A stretch of 64,000 nucleotides of DNA from an uncultured Bacilli bacterium (GTDB lineage Bacteria > Bacillota_I > Bacilli_A > RF39 > UBA660): positions 1 to 64,000 of the forward strand of contig CAKOOK010000003.1 in NCBI GenBank assembly GCA_934098515.1, given 5' to 3'. Shown here one piece after another: positions 1 through 8,340 of the stretch. The notes under the pieces are model-generated. The model was not told where the DNA came from. It worked only from the letters and a program-made list of their open reading frames with translations, and did not search any database. Positions within the stretch are counted from its first letter, which is position 1. Every line of letters starts with the position of its first letter. Made by a program: the position numbers and the translations under genes.

Positions 1-68
1 TGTTATAATTGGACGAGTATAAACACTATCAAACCCTTTATTTATCTGCGTTTAATCAAAAGTGTCCG

Positions 69-1373
69 TCAATCAGATTTAACAACATAAGGATCTTCTG
101 AGGTGCCATTACCAGTTACGCTGGTCGAAGATATAAGGGAAATTGAAGGACGCAAACCACCGTATGATCTAACGCCGCCTTCGTTGTAGAGCAAGTAGCC
201 CGAGTACACGAGCCAAACGTCAGCGAAACTGCCATTGAAGTTGGTAGGTGACAAAGACCACCAAAAAGTATCCGTAGCATTTTCTTGTAAATATGTAGAA
301 CGATTATAATTATAAACGATAGAACCAGCAAATGCTATTTCATCAGCAGTTAATAATCCTATTTTATATGTTAAGTTACCATTGCCATTTGTGGTATCTT
401 TTACAGTAAATTTAGATAACTTTCCACCATTATTATCATTAGGGCATATTAATGTTGGTTGCATGGTAGATGTTAATCTATTATATGCTGCATAATCTGT
501 AGAATTAGTTCCATAACCAGGCCCTCCACTTACTGTACTTTTATCATTACACCATATTGTATCTGCAAGTTTACTTTCATATGATGTCAAATTTTTTGTA
601 TACCATGTTTCTAAATTAGTTAGGATTGTACTATTATTTGTGTTTGCATGTGTAATTGCATAGTCACTTGCACCAACAGTTCCAAACTTAAATCCTACAT
701 AAGCATTATCAATATAGTTTGTATTAAATGCACTTTCATATGTTTCACCAGAGTATCTTGCAAATGCTGCATTAGTGCTATTATTAGCTGATGAGCAAGG
801 ATTAGCAGCGCCTGTTGTATTATCATTATGAAGAACAAGTTTTACTGAACCATCCCCTACTATTCTTACTATTCTCCAGCATTTATTAGCAAACTCTACA
901 TAGTTATTTTTTATTGCACCTCTAAAGTAGTAAGATGTGCCATAATCATCTTTTGCACTAGCAAGTAAAGCTTCTGTTATATTTTTATTTGATGTTATTT
1001 GTTTGTATGTAAAACTGCTTGATGTAGCGCTTACTACATAATATACACTCCTTAAATTAGTTGTTGTTTGCATTTCTCCCGTTGTACTTGAACCGGCTCT
1101 TGACAAGGAACTATTTGGCAAATATTTTCCAACTAAACTAGAATAAGAGTTTGCATATGTATCACTTGTTACTGCAGTTCCCGTTAAATCAAAGCCAGTT
1201 TCATTTGCTTCCCAGCCAGTACCATAAGTTATATAATATGCTTGATGTGTTGAAGATACACTCTCTGTTGCGGTTTGAACATCATCTTTAGTATGAGCAC
1301 TTACTTCACTTCCAGGTGTTGTAAGTGGCGTCTTAACTTCATTATCTGCAAGTATTGCTTCATTTAATGTCAT
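69..1373 (-). CDS. C-terminal fragment of a broken DGR-type variable surface protein
   Basis: This 434-residue reading frame is the downstream part of one gene whose upstream part lies at 1431-1961. The 19 codons between them (1374-1430) are open and in frame, so only the TAA at 1431-1433 separates the halves. It carries the same ectodomain as the proteins at 8341, 45166 and 59307: an SEAILA/NEVKTP-like linker, a YYFRGA...FANKCWRIVR block and a C-terminal lectin-like segment with WWSLSP and LRPSISL. The first ATG (1373) has no convincing ribosome binding site, so this part is probably not translated alone. The last ~40 residues hold the variable region. The gene ends in TGA. Confidence 0.7.
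   Translation of the reverse strand: MTLNEAILADNEVKTPLTTPGSEVSAHTKDDVQTATESVSSTHQAYYITYGTGWEANETGFDLTGTAVTSDTYANSYSSLVGKYLPNSSLSRAGSSTTGEMQTTTNLRSVYYVVSATSSSFTYKQITSNKNITEALLASAKDDYGTSYYFRGAIKNNYVEFANKCWRIVRIVGDGSVKLVLHNDNTTGAANPCSSANNSTNAAFARYSGETYESAFNTNYIDNAYVGFKFGTVGASDYAITHANTNNSTILTNLETWYTKNLTSYESKLADTIWCNDKSTVSGGPGYGTNSTDYAAYNRLTSTMQPTLICPNDNNGGKLSKFTVKDTTNGNGNLTYKIGLLTADEIAFAGSIVYNYNRSTYLQENATDTFWWSLSPTNFNGSFADVWLVYSGYLLYNEGGVRSYGGLRPSISLISSTSVTGNGTSEDPYVVKSD
147..245 (-). other. DGR-type variable region 1
   Basis: Codons between the SLSP and RPSISL frameworks are unusually rich in C-ending triplets (ACC, AAC, TTC, GAC, CTC, TAC) inside an AT-ending gene. Compared with the regions at 8416, 45238 and 59337, fixed codons (GGC, GCT, GTT TGG, CGT CCT) alternate with codons that differ at their first two bases, as expected from mutated AAC/AAT template codons. 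Confidence 0.6.
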
Positions 1374-1430
1374 TCCATTAGAGGCTTCACCAATAACTAC
1401 TATCTTACCTTCCCAAGACTTACCTAAACC

Positions 1431-1961
1431 TTATTCTAAAGTTACCGCTTCATCCATCCAAAGTCTTAAATCAAAACTCTTCTCTTCATTAGCTTGTAAT
1501 CCAGTATTAACAATTATATACCCTTTTCTATTATTATCTAAATCTGTTAACTTCTTACTACCTAGTACTACAGACTGCCCACTAGTAGTTCCTTTAGGTG
1601 ATATATTAACTTTAATATAATTATCATCTAAATAAGTAGTTCCTAAATTACCTCTATGCTCACTATCAATTGTAATATATAGTCTTATATAGCTACTACA
1701 ATTATTTTTAAGCGTAAAAGTAAATGGAGTTCCCTTTAAACCTTCACTATCAACTATTGGATAAGCATTTTCTAAAACAATCTTTTCAGTGTTTTCAGTT
1801 AAACTAGTATCAAAACAAGTCCTTGATACAAGAGTATTATTATCACTTTGTTTTAAAAATAATTGAAAAAACGCATATGATACACCAATAATACATATCA
1901 CAGTAACTAAAAGAGAAAAATAAATCCTAATCTTCTTTTTATCTTTAATAATTTCTTCCAT
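1431..1961 (-). CDS. N-terminal fragment of a broken DGR-type variable surface protein (anchor and TasA-like domain)
   Basis: This 176-residue frame has a lysine-rich N-terminus, one transmembrane segment at about residues 12-32 ending in a GVSYAFF motif like SipW-type/TasA signal regions, then a beta-rich extracellular domain containing TCFDT, PFTFTLKNNC and SFDLRLWMD. The paralogues at 8341 and 59307 continue with EQGL or EQGA where this gene has E then TAA, so one C-to-T change (CAA to TAA) ended the frame. A truncated, still anchored domain could be made, but the variable ectodomain is lost unless the stop is read through. The RBS is a modest AGTAGGG before ATG 1961. Confidence 0.7.
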   Translation of the reverse strand: MEEIIKDKKKIRIYFSLLVTVICIIGVSYAFFQLFLKQSDNNTLVSRTCFDTSLTENTEKIVLENAYPIVDSEGLKGTPFTFTLKNNCSSYIRLYITIDSEHRGNLGTTYLDDNYIKVNISPKGTTSGQSVVLGSKKLTDLDNNRKGYIIVNTGLQANEEKSFDLRLWMDEAVTLE

Positions 1962-2028
1962 CTTTTTACCCTACTTTCATAAAACTATTATATCAAATTA
2001 TTAATAATTTAAAAAGAAGAAATACAGC

Positions 2029-2643
2029 TTAATTCTTCTGTATTTCTTCAATTATTTTATAAACCTCCGTATAAGGATTAGTTTCAACCGTCTGTAGTAT
2101 TCTTCCATTTTCTAATTGAAATTTTTCTAATCTTTTAGCATTAATAATTGCTTTATTTGTATTACCAAAAATCAAAGGATAAATATCATAACTTTTATTA
2201 TAACCAGCACAATGTTTTTTTAATTCTTCTATTACTTCATCATTACTAGAATATTGTGCCGTAGAATAACGATAATGCAATAAAAACCAAACCTCTACAC
2301 AAGGTGCTGATACTATAGGAATAATATTATTTTCCTTTGCTAATCTTATTGCTTCACTTATTTGTGAATTTTTTTCTGGCTTAACATCCGTATCAAACAT
2401 ACAAAATGCTCGGTCATCACCAGTTAAGTCTAAAGACAATTCTTTAACTTTTGCTATAGTATGCTCCACTAAACTAATTGGATCAGTATCATTACCAGGA
2501 ACTTTTCTAATCACATAATTATTATCTCTTCCATTATAATTTCCTAAGTAGATATCTTCTGTTTTATTTTTACCTTCATAAGAAACTAATATTGCTCTTT
2601 TTGATATTCTGTTTTTTCTATTTCTCTGCCTATCACTACTCAT
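2029..2643 (-). CDS. RloB-like protein (Toprim-type nuclease family), partner of an AAA ATPase
   Basis: The 204-residue protein begins with a basic RQRNRKNRISKR stretch and has the RloB arrangement: an early ILVSYEGKNKTE segment, an acidic FCMFDTDVKPEKN motif that fits a Toprim metal site, and PCVEVWFLLHY. The start overlaps the end of the ATPase gene by four bases (ATGA-type), so the two are co-translated. RloB-like proteins paired with RloA ATPases occur in restriction islands and in the lactococcal AbiL abortive-infection system, so an anti-phage role is likely but inferred. Family call is from motif recall; target and trigger are unknown. Confidence 0.7.
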   Translation of the reverse strand: MSSDRQRNRKNRISKRAILVSYEGKNKTEDIYLGNYNGRDNNYVIRKVPGNDTDPISLVEHTIAKVKELSLDLTGDDRAFCMFDTDVKPEKNSQISEAIRLAKENNIIPIVSAPCVEVWFLLHYRYSTAQYSSNDEVIEELKKHCAGYNKSYDIYPLIFGNTNKAIINAKRLEKFQLENGRILQTVETNPYTEVYKIIEEIQKN

Positions 2644-3875
2644 AAATCAAAATTATTAGTTAAAAATGGAATTGCACCATACCTCCCTAACAAATATCCT
2701 TTCTCTACATTTTCAAGTTTTCTTACTGAGAAATCATCTAAAGGATATATTGCACTAGAACCATCATCTGGATTCTTTTCTGCAAACCAAATCTGATCTC
2801 TACGTAATATTTCTAAATTAAGTAAATTAGTATCATGTGTATTAAATATTAACTGAGCACCATTTTTATTAACTTCAGGATTATTAAATATCTCAACCAA
2901 ATACTTTACTATAAATGGATGTAAACTCTTATCAAACTCATCATAAATAAGAACTTTACCATTATCTAAAACATCTTTTAAAACTGGTATAAAAGAAAAT
3001 ATAACTTGTGTCCCAAGTGATTCTTCATTAATATCGAACTCATACTTATGTCCATGAATCTCATGAACCGTACTTACTTTAAATAAAGATGAATTTAAAG
3101 GAATAATAGACCTAAAAGTATCTGGTACTCTATTTAAAATATCTTCAGTCATTTTCTCTTCAGTAACTTTATAATCATCAATATTAAAATCAGCTTTTTT
3201 TAAAAATCCAAGTGCAAAATCTCTTAACTTATTATCTTTATCTTTTGAATACATATTATAAGAATAATTATTTACTTGTTCATAAGACATAATAACACCT
3301 AACTTCTCAGTTAAGAAATCAAATGCTGGTTTTGTCTTATCATAATTCCAGTTAGTTGCTGTAGCTACAAAAAATTTATTTGCTGAATTCTTACTCTTAA
3401 TATCATTTAATATTCGCTCATCACTTGCATTAAAAGAATATTCATTAGTATTCTTTCTTTCAAATATCTTAGTAGGTCTACCATTAGGATAATAATATAA
3501 GCTCTCTTCATAAACATATAAATTATCAGCACTAAAAGCATAAACATATCTTATACCATCATATATAAACTTTACTTCAAACTCACTAGGTTTATCAGAG
3601 GTATCTTCACTTAACTTAAAAGGACTAATTGGCATTGCCATATTAGGAGTTCTGTAATTAGAACCTTTAATTATTGAACCAACAATTGCAATTATTTTAA
3701 ATAAATTAGTCTTACCAGAAGCATTAGCTCCATATAAAGCAGTAGTTCTTAAAAGCCTCTCTCCACCAACTTCCATAACATTATTTAAAAGTTCCTTATC
3801 ACTTGAAGCAACCATACTAAATGTATTCTTATCCTTAAAAGATAAAAAATTTGTAACACTAAACTCTATAAGCAT
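2640..3875 (-). CDS. RloA/AbiL-like AAA15 family ATPase
   Basis: This 411-residue protein has the ABC/SMC-type fold of the AAA15 group. It shows the N-terminal IEFSVTNFLSFKD strand, a Walker A motif GANASGKT at residues 49-56, a long inserted middle region, a Walker B-like LIYDEFDKSLHP and a NTHDTNLL H-loop near the C-terminus. It is first in a two-gene operon with the overlapping RloB-like nuclease. Such pairs are thought to sense infection with the ATPase and act through the nuclease partner. It lies between the variable surface protein genes and the pilin region, a setting that looks accessory. Confidence 0.8.
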   Translation of the reverse strand: MLIEFSVTNFLSFKDKNTFSMVASSDKELLNNVMEVGGERLLRTTALYGANASGKTNLFKIIAIVGSIIKGSNYRTPNMAMPISPFKLSEDTSDKPSEFEVKFIYDGIRYVYAFSADNLYVYEESLYYYPNGRPTKIFERKNTNEYSFNASDERILNDIKSKNSANKFFVATATNWNYDKTKPAFDFLTEKLGVIMSYEQVNNYSYNMYSKDKDNKLRDFALGFLKKADFNIDDYKVTEEKMTEDILNRVPDTFRSIIPLNSSLFKVSTVHEIHGHKYEFDINEESLGTQVIFSFIPVLKDVLDNGKVLIYDEFDKSLHPFIVKYLVEIFNNPEVNKNGAQLIFNTHDTNLLNLEILRRDQIWFAEKNPDDGSSAIYPLDDFSVRKLENVEKGYLLGRYGAIPFLTNNFDL

Positions 3876-4002
3876 AGTATCATTCCTCTCTAAATGTATT
3901 ATATGTATTTTTTACTAATAAATCAATTATTTTTACTAATTATTATTAATTTTTTGCACATTTTATGCAAATTTTAATATTTAACTAGTAAATTTCACCA
4001 AT

Positions 4003-4023
4003 TAAAAAGAGACCTAAGTCTCT
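4003..4023 (-). terminator. Rho-independent terminator after the arylsulfotransferase gene
   Basis: On the minus strand a 6-bp stem (AGAGAC/GTCTCT, TTAG loop) is followed by a run of T. It overlaps the stop codon of the gene ending at 4022. Confidence 0.7.
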
Positions 4024-5896
4024 ATTTAACCTCAATATACTTATTAGTTTTATATGCTGTATCATTTTCAACAATGAAAATATAATACTTACCTGCTTTT
4101 AAATCAATAACAGTCTTATCAACCTTACTCTTATCTTTCTCTTTAATAGTATAAACAGCACCATCACTACTATCATTAATAAGTATCATCTTAGCTTCAT
4201 CTATATCCATAAATAAAGCATTATTAGTAACAATATTATCACTATAACCAAAGTCTAAACTAATCTCATCACTAGCACTAGCAATCTTACTAATAACATC
4301 ACTAGTAATATCTTCTTTAGGACTAGCTTCTAATGTTGTATAACCTTTAACAGTAGTAAAATCAAAACTTACATCACCATTTAAATTAACTTTAGTAACA
4401 GAATAATAAGCACCCTTAATCCTAAGATTTAAAGTTTCCTTATTATTAGTAACCTCTAATAACACTGATGATAAATTTCCATATTCATGAATACTTCCAC
4501 CCTTACTATAATCTACTCCATCAAGTTCTCTACCAAATAAGATAATATCTTTTCCATTACCTATAGTCTTTAAATCACCTAAAGCATAACTAAAATACTT
4601 CTTATTATCATTATAACTATTAGTAAGAGCTATTTTCTTATCAGTAATAGTGTAAGTATTAACACTAGAGTATGACCCCTTTAAATTACTTAAATCAGTC
4701 TCATTCTTAATAGTACTATAACCATTATCTAAAACCTTTAAAGTGTCACCAGAAAGTTTAGCTTGATGCATAGCTTTTGGATAAACAAAACCATCATCAC
4801 CCTTTAATAAATAACTATCAAATGAACTAGGTAAATTATCTGGATTAGTAAAGATCCAATTAATCTTAGAATCACTATAATCTATAGATACAACCATCTC
4901 TCCACCCCAGTAAGTTAATAATAATGTATCAGTATCTTCATAATACTCTATACCAGAGTTATAAAAGTAATCATCTCTTTCAATACCATCAGTAAATGAC
5001 TTATCAATACTTTCAAATAACTTATAAACATCTATTTGTTTAACTATCTTACCAGTATTCTTATCTATCTCAAGTACTAAATCAGATATTGTAATTCTAT
5101 CAGCATTCTTACTAGTAACAATAATATTACCATTACTCTTTACAAAGAAATCATTTAAATATCCACTATCTATAGTATATTCATTATATATTCTACCTAA
5201 ATAATCAATCTCACGAATAACTGTAGGTAAACCACTAGTACTATCAGTATCAACACCAATAAGTAAATGTCCATTATCTAATACTTTAATATTATGATAA
5301 TAAGTACCATTAAGCATCCATCTAACATTACCATAACCATCTAATCCAAATGAATTCATACTAATTGGACTAGTAAGTAAATATAAATCACCAGCACTAG
5401 TAATATTACCACTTTGGGTAGTAACACTAGGCACACCTACCTTATCAGTCTTAATTCTAAACTCTTTAGTAGTCTTATCACCTAAAGTAACAACTACAGT
5501 ATTATCATAATCACCATATAACCCATAAACTGGAATATAATGATAATTACTCTTACCATAATTTATAGTAAAATCATCACTATTCTTACCCTTAACTGTT
5601 ACACTAACCTCAGTACTATCATCAGTATAAAACATAATCATCGCACTAAGTGGATTAGCATTATAAGGATTAACATAAACTTTAGCTCTATCTAAAGTAT
5701 ACTTATTCTTAACAAGTTCTTCCTTTAAATAAGCATCAACCTCTGCTTGCTCCTTACTACTTAAACTCTGTCCTATAACAGTATCACCATTAAGTAAATT
5801 CTCATGAGTCTTACCACTAAAATATTTAACTAACAATGCACCTACAATAACTACAATAAGTACACCTATTAAAATATAATTCTTTTTATTCTCCAT
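4022..5896 (-). CDS. Membrane-anchored arylsulfotransferase (ASST)-like beta-propeller protein
   Basis: This 624-residue protein has a transmembrane anchor at about residues 7-25, an N-terminal beta domain (near PVYGLYGDYDNTVVV) and a propeller body. Motifs resemble bacterial aryl sulfate sulfotransferase: YYHNIKVLDNGHLLIG, a second histidine in AMHQAKLSGDTLKVLDNG, and a late IHEYGN. The family transfers sulfate between phenolic compounds through a catalytic histidine; which histidine serves here is not certain. I chose ATG 5896 over the adjacent 5899 because it sits five bases after AGGTG. It follows the pseudopilin gene closely and ends in a terminator, so genes 8201 to 4022 look like one operon. 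Confidence 0.65.
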   Translation of the reverse strand: MENKKNYILIGVLIVVIVGALLVKYFSGKTHENLLNGDTVIGQSLSSKEQAEVDAYLKEELVKNKYTLDRAKVYVNPYNANPLSAMIMFYTDDSTEVSVTVKGKNSDDFTINYGKSNYHYIPVYGLYGDYDNTVVVTLGDKTTKEFRIKTDKVGVPSVTTQSGNITSAGDLYLLTSPISMNSFGLDGYGNVRWMLNGTYYHNIKVLDNGHLLIGVDTDSTSGLPTVIREIDYLGRIYNEYTIDSGYLNDFFVKSNGNIIVTSKNADRITISDLVLEIDKNTGKIVKQIDVYKLFESIDKSFTDGIERDDYFYNSGIEYYEDTDTLLLTYWGGEMVVSIDYSDSKINWIFTNPDNLPSSFDSYLLKGDDGFVYPKAMHQAKLSGDTLKVLDNGYSTIKNETDLSNLKGSYSSVNTYTITDKKIALTNSYNDNKKYFSYALGDLKTIGNGKDIILFGRELDGVDYSKGGSIHEYGNLSSVLLEVTNNKETLNLRIKGAYYSVTKVNLNGDVSFDFTTVKGYTTLEASPKEDITSDVISKIASASDEISLDFGYSDNIVTNNALFMDIDEAKMILINDSSDGAVYTIKEKDKSKVDKTVIDLKAGKYYIFIVENDTAYKTNKYIEVK

Positions 5897-5904
5897 CATC
5901 TCAC

Positions 5905-7626
5905 CTACTTTACAATAAATGGATTTGCTTTAGTTCCATCTCCACCAATAATCTTAGCACTCTTAAGTTGTAATGTTGGTCTTACTTTATTAGTATCAGT
6001 AACAACATTAGCTGTACCATCACCACCACCATATGATTTATATGATCCACCAGTAGAAACTGCATAACTACTAGTATTAACATAATTATTATAAACATGA
6101 GCTTCTGGAGTACCATGGTTAAAGTTTGAAGTATCCATATTAAATCCAGTAATTTCAATTAACCAGAAATTCTTACCAGTATTACTATTATTAGTTAAAT
6201 AACTTCTATAACAATTATTACCATTACAATTAGCAACTTTACTATAATCATTCTTACTCATAAGAGCAACCTTAGTATTAAGTGATCCACCACCAAATAC
6301 AGTACCAGAAATATATTGATTCTCTACATATCTAGGATTAACCGCACTATAGAAACTATTAACTATATTATCCATAGTATAACTAAATGCACCATTCAAA
6401 TTATATCCACCTAATCCTTGATAATAATATCTTCCACCATTACAGCATCCACTATACTTACAAGCACCAATCTGTCCATAAACCAAATCAGTTCTATTAT
6501 TATAACTATAAGGATCATTAGCAATTATCTTAATACTATTACCCTTCTTATGATAAATTCTAAACATATAAGAATTATTATTAAACTTCAAATAATTACT
6601 TTCTACTTCACCCTTAAAATAGCACTCATCAGTCTTACCAGCCTCTGGTGTACAATCACCATTAATAAAATCTATTAAATTATCACTAACTACATATTCT
6701 AAAGTAAATGGACTAGGAACAGAACCATCACTATTAGTCTTATTATAACTAATAATTGCTTTCTTACTGCCTACTGGTTCAGTAACAAAACCTTTCATTG
6801 TAAAATCTGTAATATTATCTACAGGACTAGTAAATTCTTTCTTAGTACCATTCTTATAAGTAACAATTAATGTAACCTTAGTATCCTTAGCCCCAAGAAC
6901 TATCTTATTACCATTCTTATTTAAATAAGCAGTAAAACTATCAACATCATTCTCACTAGCAGCAACATACACATTTCTAGTTTTGCTAACACTCTTACCA
7001 TTATAAGTATAAGTATAAACAACACTATAACTACCAGCCTTAGTAACATCAACATTACAACTAGTAACCTTAATACTATCTCCCTTAACTAAAGGATAAG
7101 TCTTACTAGCATCATTTAAATCAGTTAAAACCAACTTACCATACTTAGAATCACTACTATTTAAACCCTTAAACTCATTTTCTTCAGTACACCAATTACT
7201 ACCACTAGCATCATAAGCTAAATAAATAGAATCAGCAACTAAATAAGTATTAGTCTCATCAGCAGGATTAAGTTCAAACTCTGTAGCTCCCGTACTACCA
7301 TTTAATGTAACACGAACAACTTCTTCATCTTTATACTTTTCATTAGTTTCCTTATTAGTAATATCTTCACTAAGTAAACCATTACTTTTTAAATCCCCTA
7401 TAGTAATATCTACAAAATTATATCCTTCATATAACTTCTCGATCTCACTCTTATTAGCACTAACATAAGCATCTGCTGCACTAAGTATCTGCTTAACAGT
7501 ATCTTTATTATTCTCTTTAGGATCATTCTTACCAACTAAATTAACAATAAAAATACCAACAATAACTGCAATAAGTGCTATAACTGCAATTATCTCTACA
7601 AGTGTAAATCCTTTCTTATTCTTCAT
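5905..7626 (-). CDS. Type IV pilin-like protein with Ig-like and lectin-like C-terminal domains
   Basis: The N-terminus KKGFTLVEIIAVIALIAVI is a class III prepilin signal: cleavage after G, then the hydrophobic helix. After a pilin-type stretch there is an Ig-like module (KAGSYSVVYTYTYNG) at about residues 190-225. The C-terminal ~200 residues match the ectodomain of the variable surface proteins: YFKGEV..NYLKF aligns with their YFRGAV..NYVQF, and it ends VRPTLQL..GGDGTKANPFIVK. Codons in this copy end mostly in A or T, so it lacks the hypermutation signature. RBS AGGAGG. It lies between a small anchored protein gene and the ASST-like gene, probably in one transcript. Confidence 0.75.
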   Translation of the reverse strand: MKNKKGFTLVEIIAVIALIAVIVGIFIVNLVGKNDPKENNKDTVKQILSAADAYVSANKSEIEKLYEGYNFVDITIGDLKSNGLLSEDITNKETNEKYKDEEVVRVTLNGSTGATEFELNPADETNTYLVADSIYLAYDASGSNWCTEENEFKGLNSSDSKYGKLVLTDLNDASKTYPLVKGDSIKVTSCNVDVTKAGSYSVVYTYTYNGKSVSKTRNVYVAASENDVDSFTAYLNKNGNKIVLGAKDTKVTLIVTYKNGTKKEFTSPVDNITDFTMKGFVTEPVGSKKAIISYNKTNSDGSVPSPFTLEYVVSDNLIDFINGDCTPEAGKTDECYFKGEVESNYLKFNNNSYMFRIYHKKGNSIKIIANDPYSYNNRTDLVYGQIGACKYSGCCNGGRYYYQGLGGYNLNGAFSYTMDNIVNSFYSAVNPRYVENQYISGTVFGGGSLNTKVALMSKNDYSKVANCNGNNCYRSYLTNNSNTGKNFWLIEITGFNMDTSNFNHGTPEAHVYNNYVNTSSYAVSTGGSYKSYGGGDGTANVVTDTNKVRPTLQLKSAKIIGGDGTKANPFIVK

Positions 7627-7634
7627 AAATCCTC

Positions 7635-8201
7635 CTATTTAATTTCCAATATATTATCATGCACAGCACCTGACTTCTCATCAAAATACCCTAGCATGCT
7701 AACACTAAAATCATCTGCTAACCTTTTAAAAGAAATATAAACATTTCCCTTATCAAAGTTAACACTTACTCCAGTGACATAACCATCACTCACACTTAAG
7801 TAACAATCATTAGCTTTGCCTTTAATAAACAAACTCTTCAAAAACTCCGGACTAGCTTCACACCTATATCCATCACCACTTTCATCTATCTTAAACTTAC
7901 TAACAATATCACCTAAATTAACATAACTAGTATCAGTATCATATCTATAATAACCACCATCTAAAGCATAATACATTCCCTTACTATCCATATAGACAGT
8001 CTTGTCATCATAAATAACCCTACCAACACTCCCATCATAATCAAAACTCCTAGAATAACCATCACCATCATACATAATACCTATCCTAGCACTATACTTA
8101 TCATATACCTTAACACTATCACCCTTATTATAAAAAACAACAAAGATAACCGAACATATAACAACAAGCATACCTATCAAATAAACATATTTCTTTTTCA
8201 T
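7635..8201 (-). CDS. Small membrane-anchored extracytoplasmic protein, function unknown
   Basis: The protein starts MKKKYVYLIGML with one transmembrane segment (about residues 4-22) and a ~165-residue tyrosine- and aspartate-rich outer domain. I know no family for it. The ATG at 8201 is preferred over upstream GTG/TTG codons because GGTGGTGA precedes it. Nine bases separate it from the pilin-like gene, so it is likely the first gene of the pilin/arylsulfotransferase operon. It could be a lipoprotein-like accessory or assembly factor, but no lipobox cysteine is present. Confidence 0.55.
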   Translation of the reverse strand: MKKKYVYLIGMLVVICSVIFVVFYNKGDSVKVYDKYSARIGIMYDGDGYSRSFDYDGSVGRVIYDDKTVYMDSKGMYYALDGGYYRYDTDTSYVNLGDIVSKFKIDESGDGYRCEASPEFLKSLFIKGKANDCYLSVSDGYVTGVSVNFDKGNVYISFKRLADDFSVSMLGYFDEKSGAVHDNILEIK

Positions 8202-8340
8202 AATCACCACCAATGTTCAAAACACGTACCAAAACCTCTACTATTATTATTTATCTCTCTCGCATGTCAGTTTGTCCCTCGAAGGTTTTCTCAAAGGCAT
8301 CTGCGACTGACGATTTCGACCTTTTAATTTCTCGCCTTGT

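Noticed and set aside
1431..1433. UAA read as glutamine (alternative code)
   Set aside because: TAA and TGA both terminate many intact genes here, so a global code change is excluded; a single point mutation is simpler.
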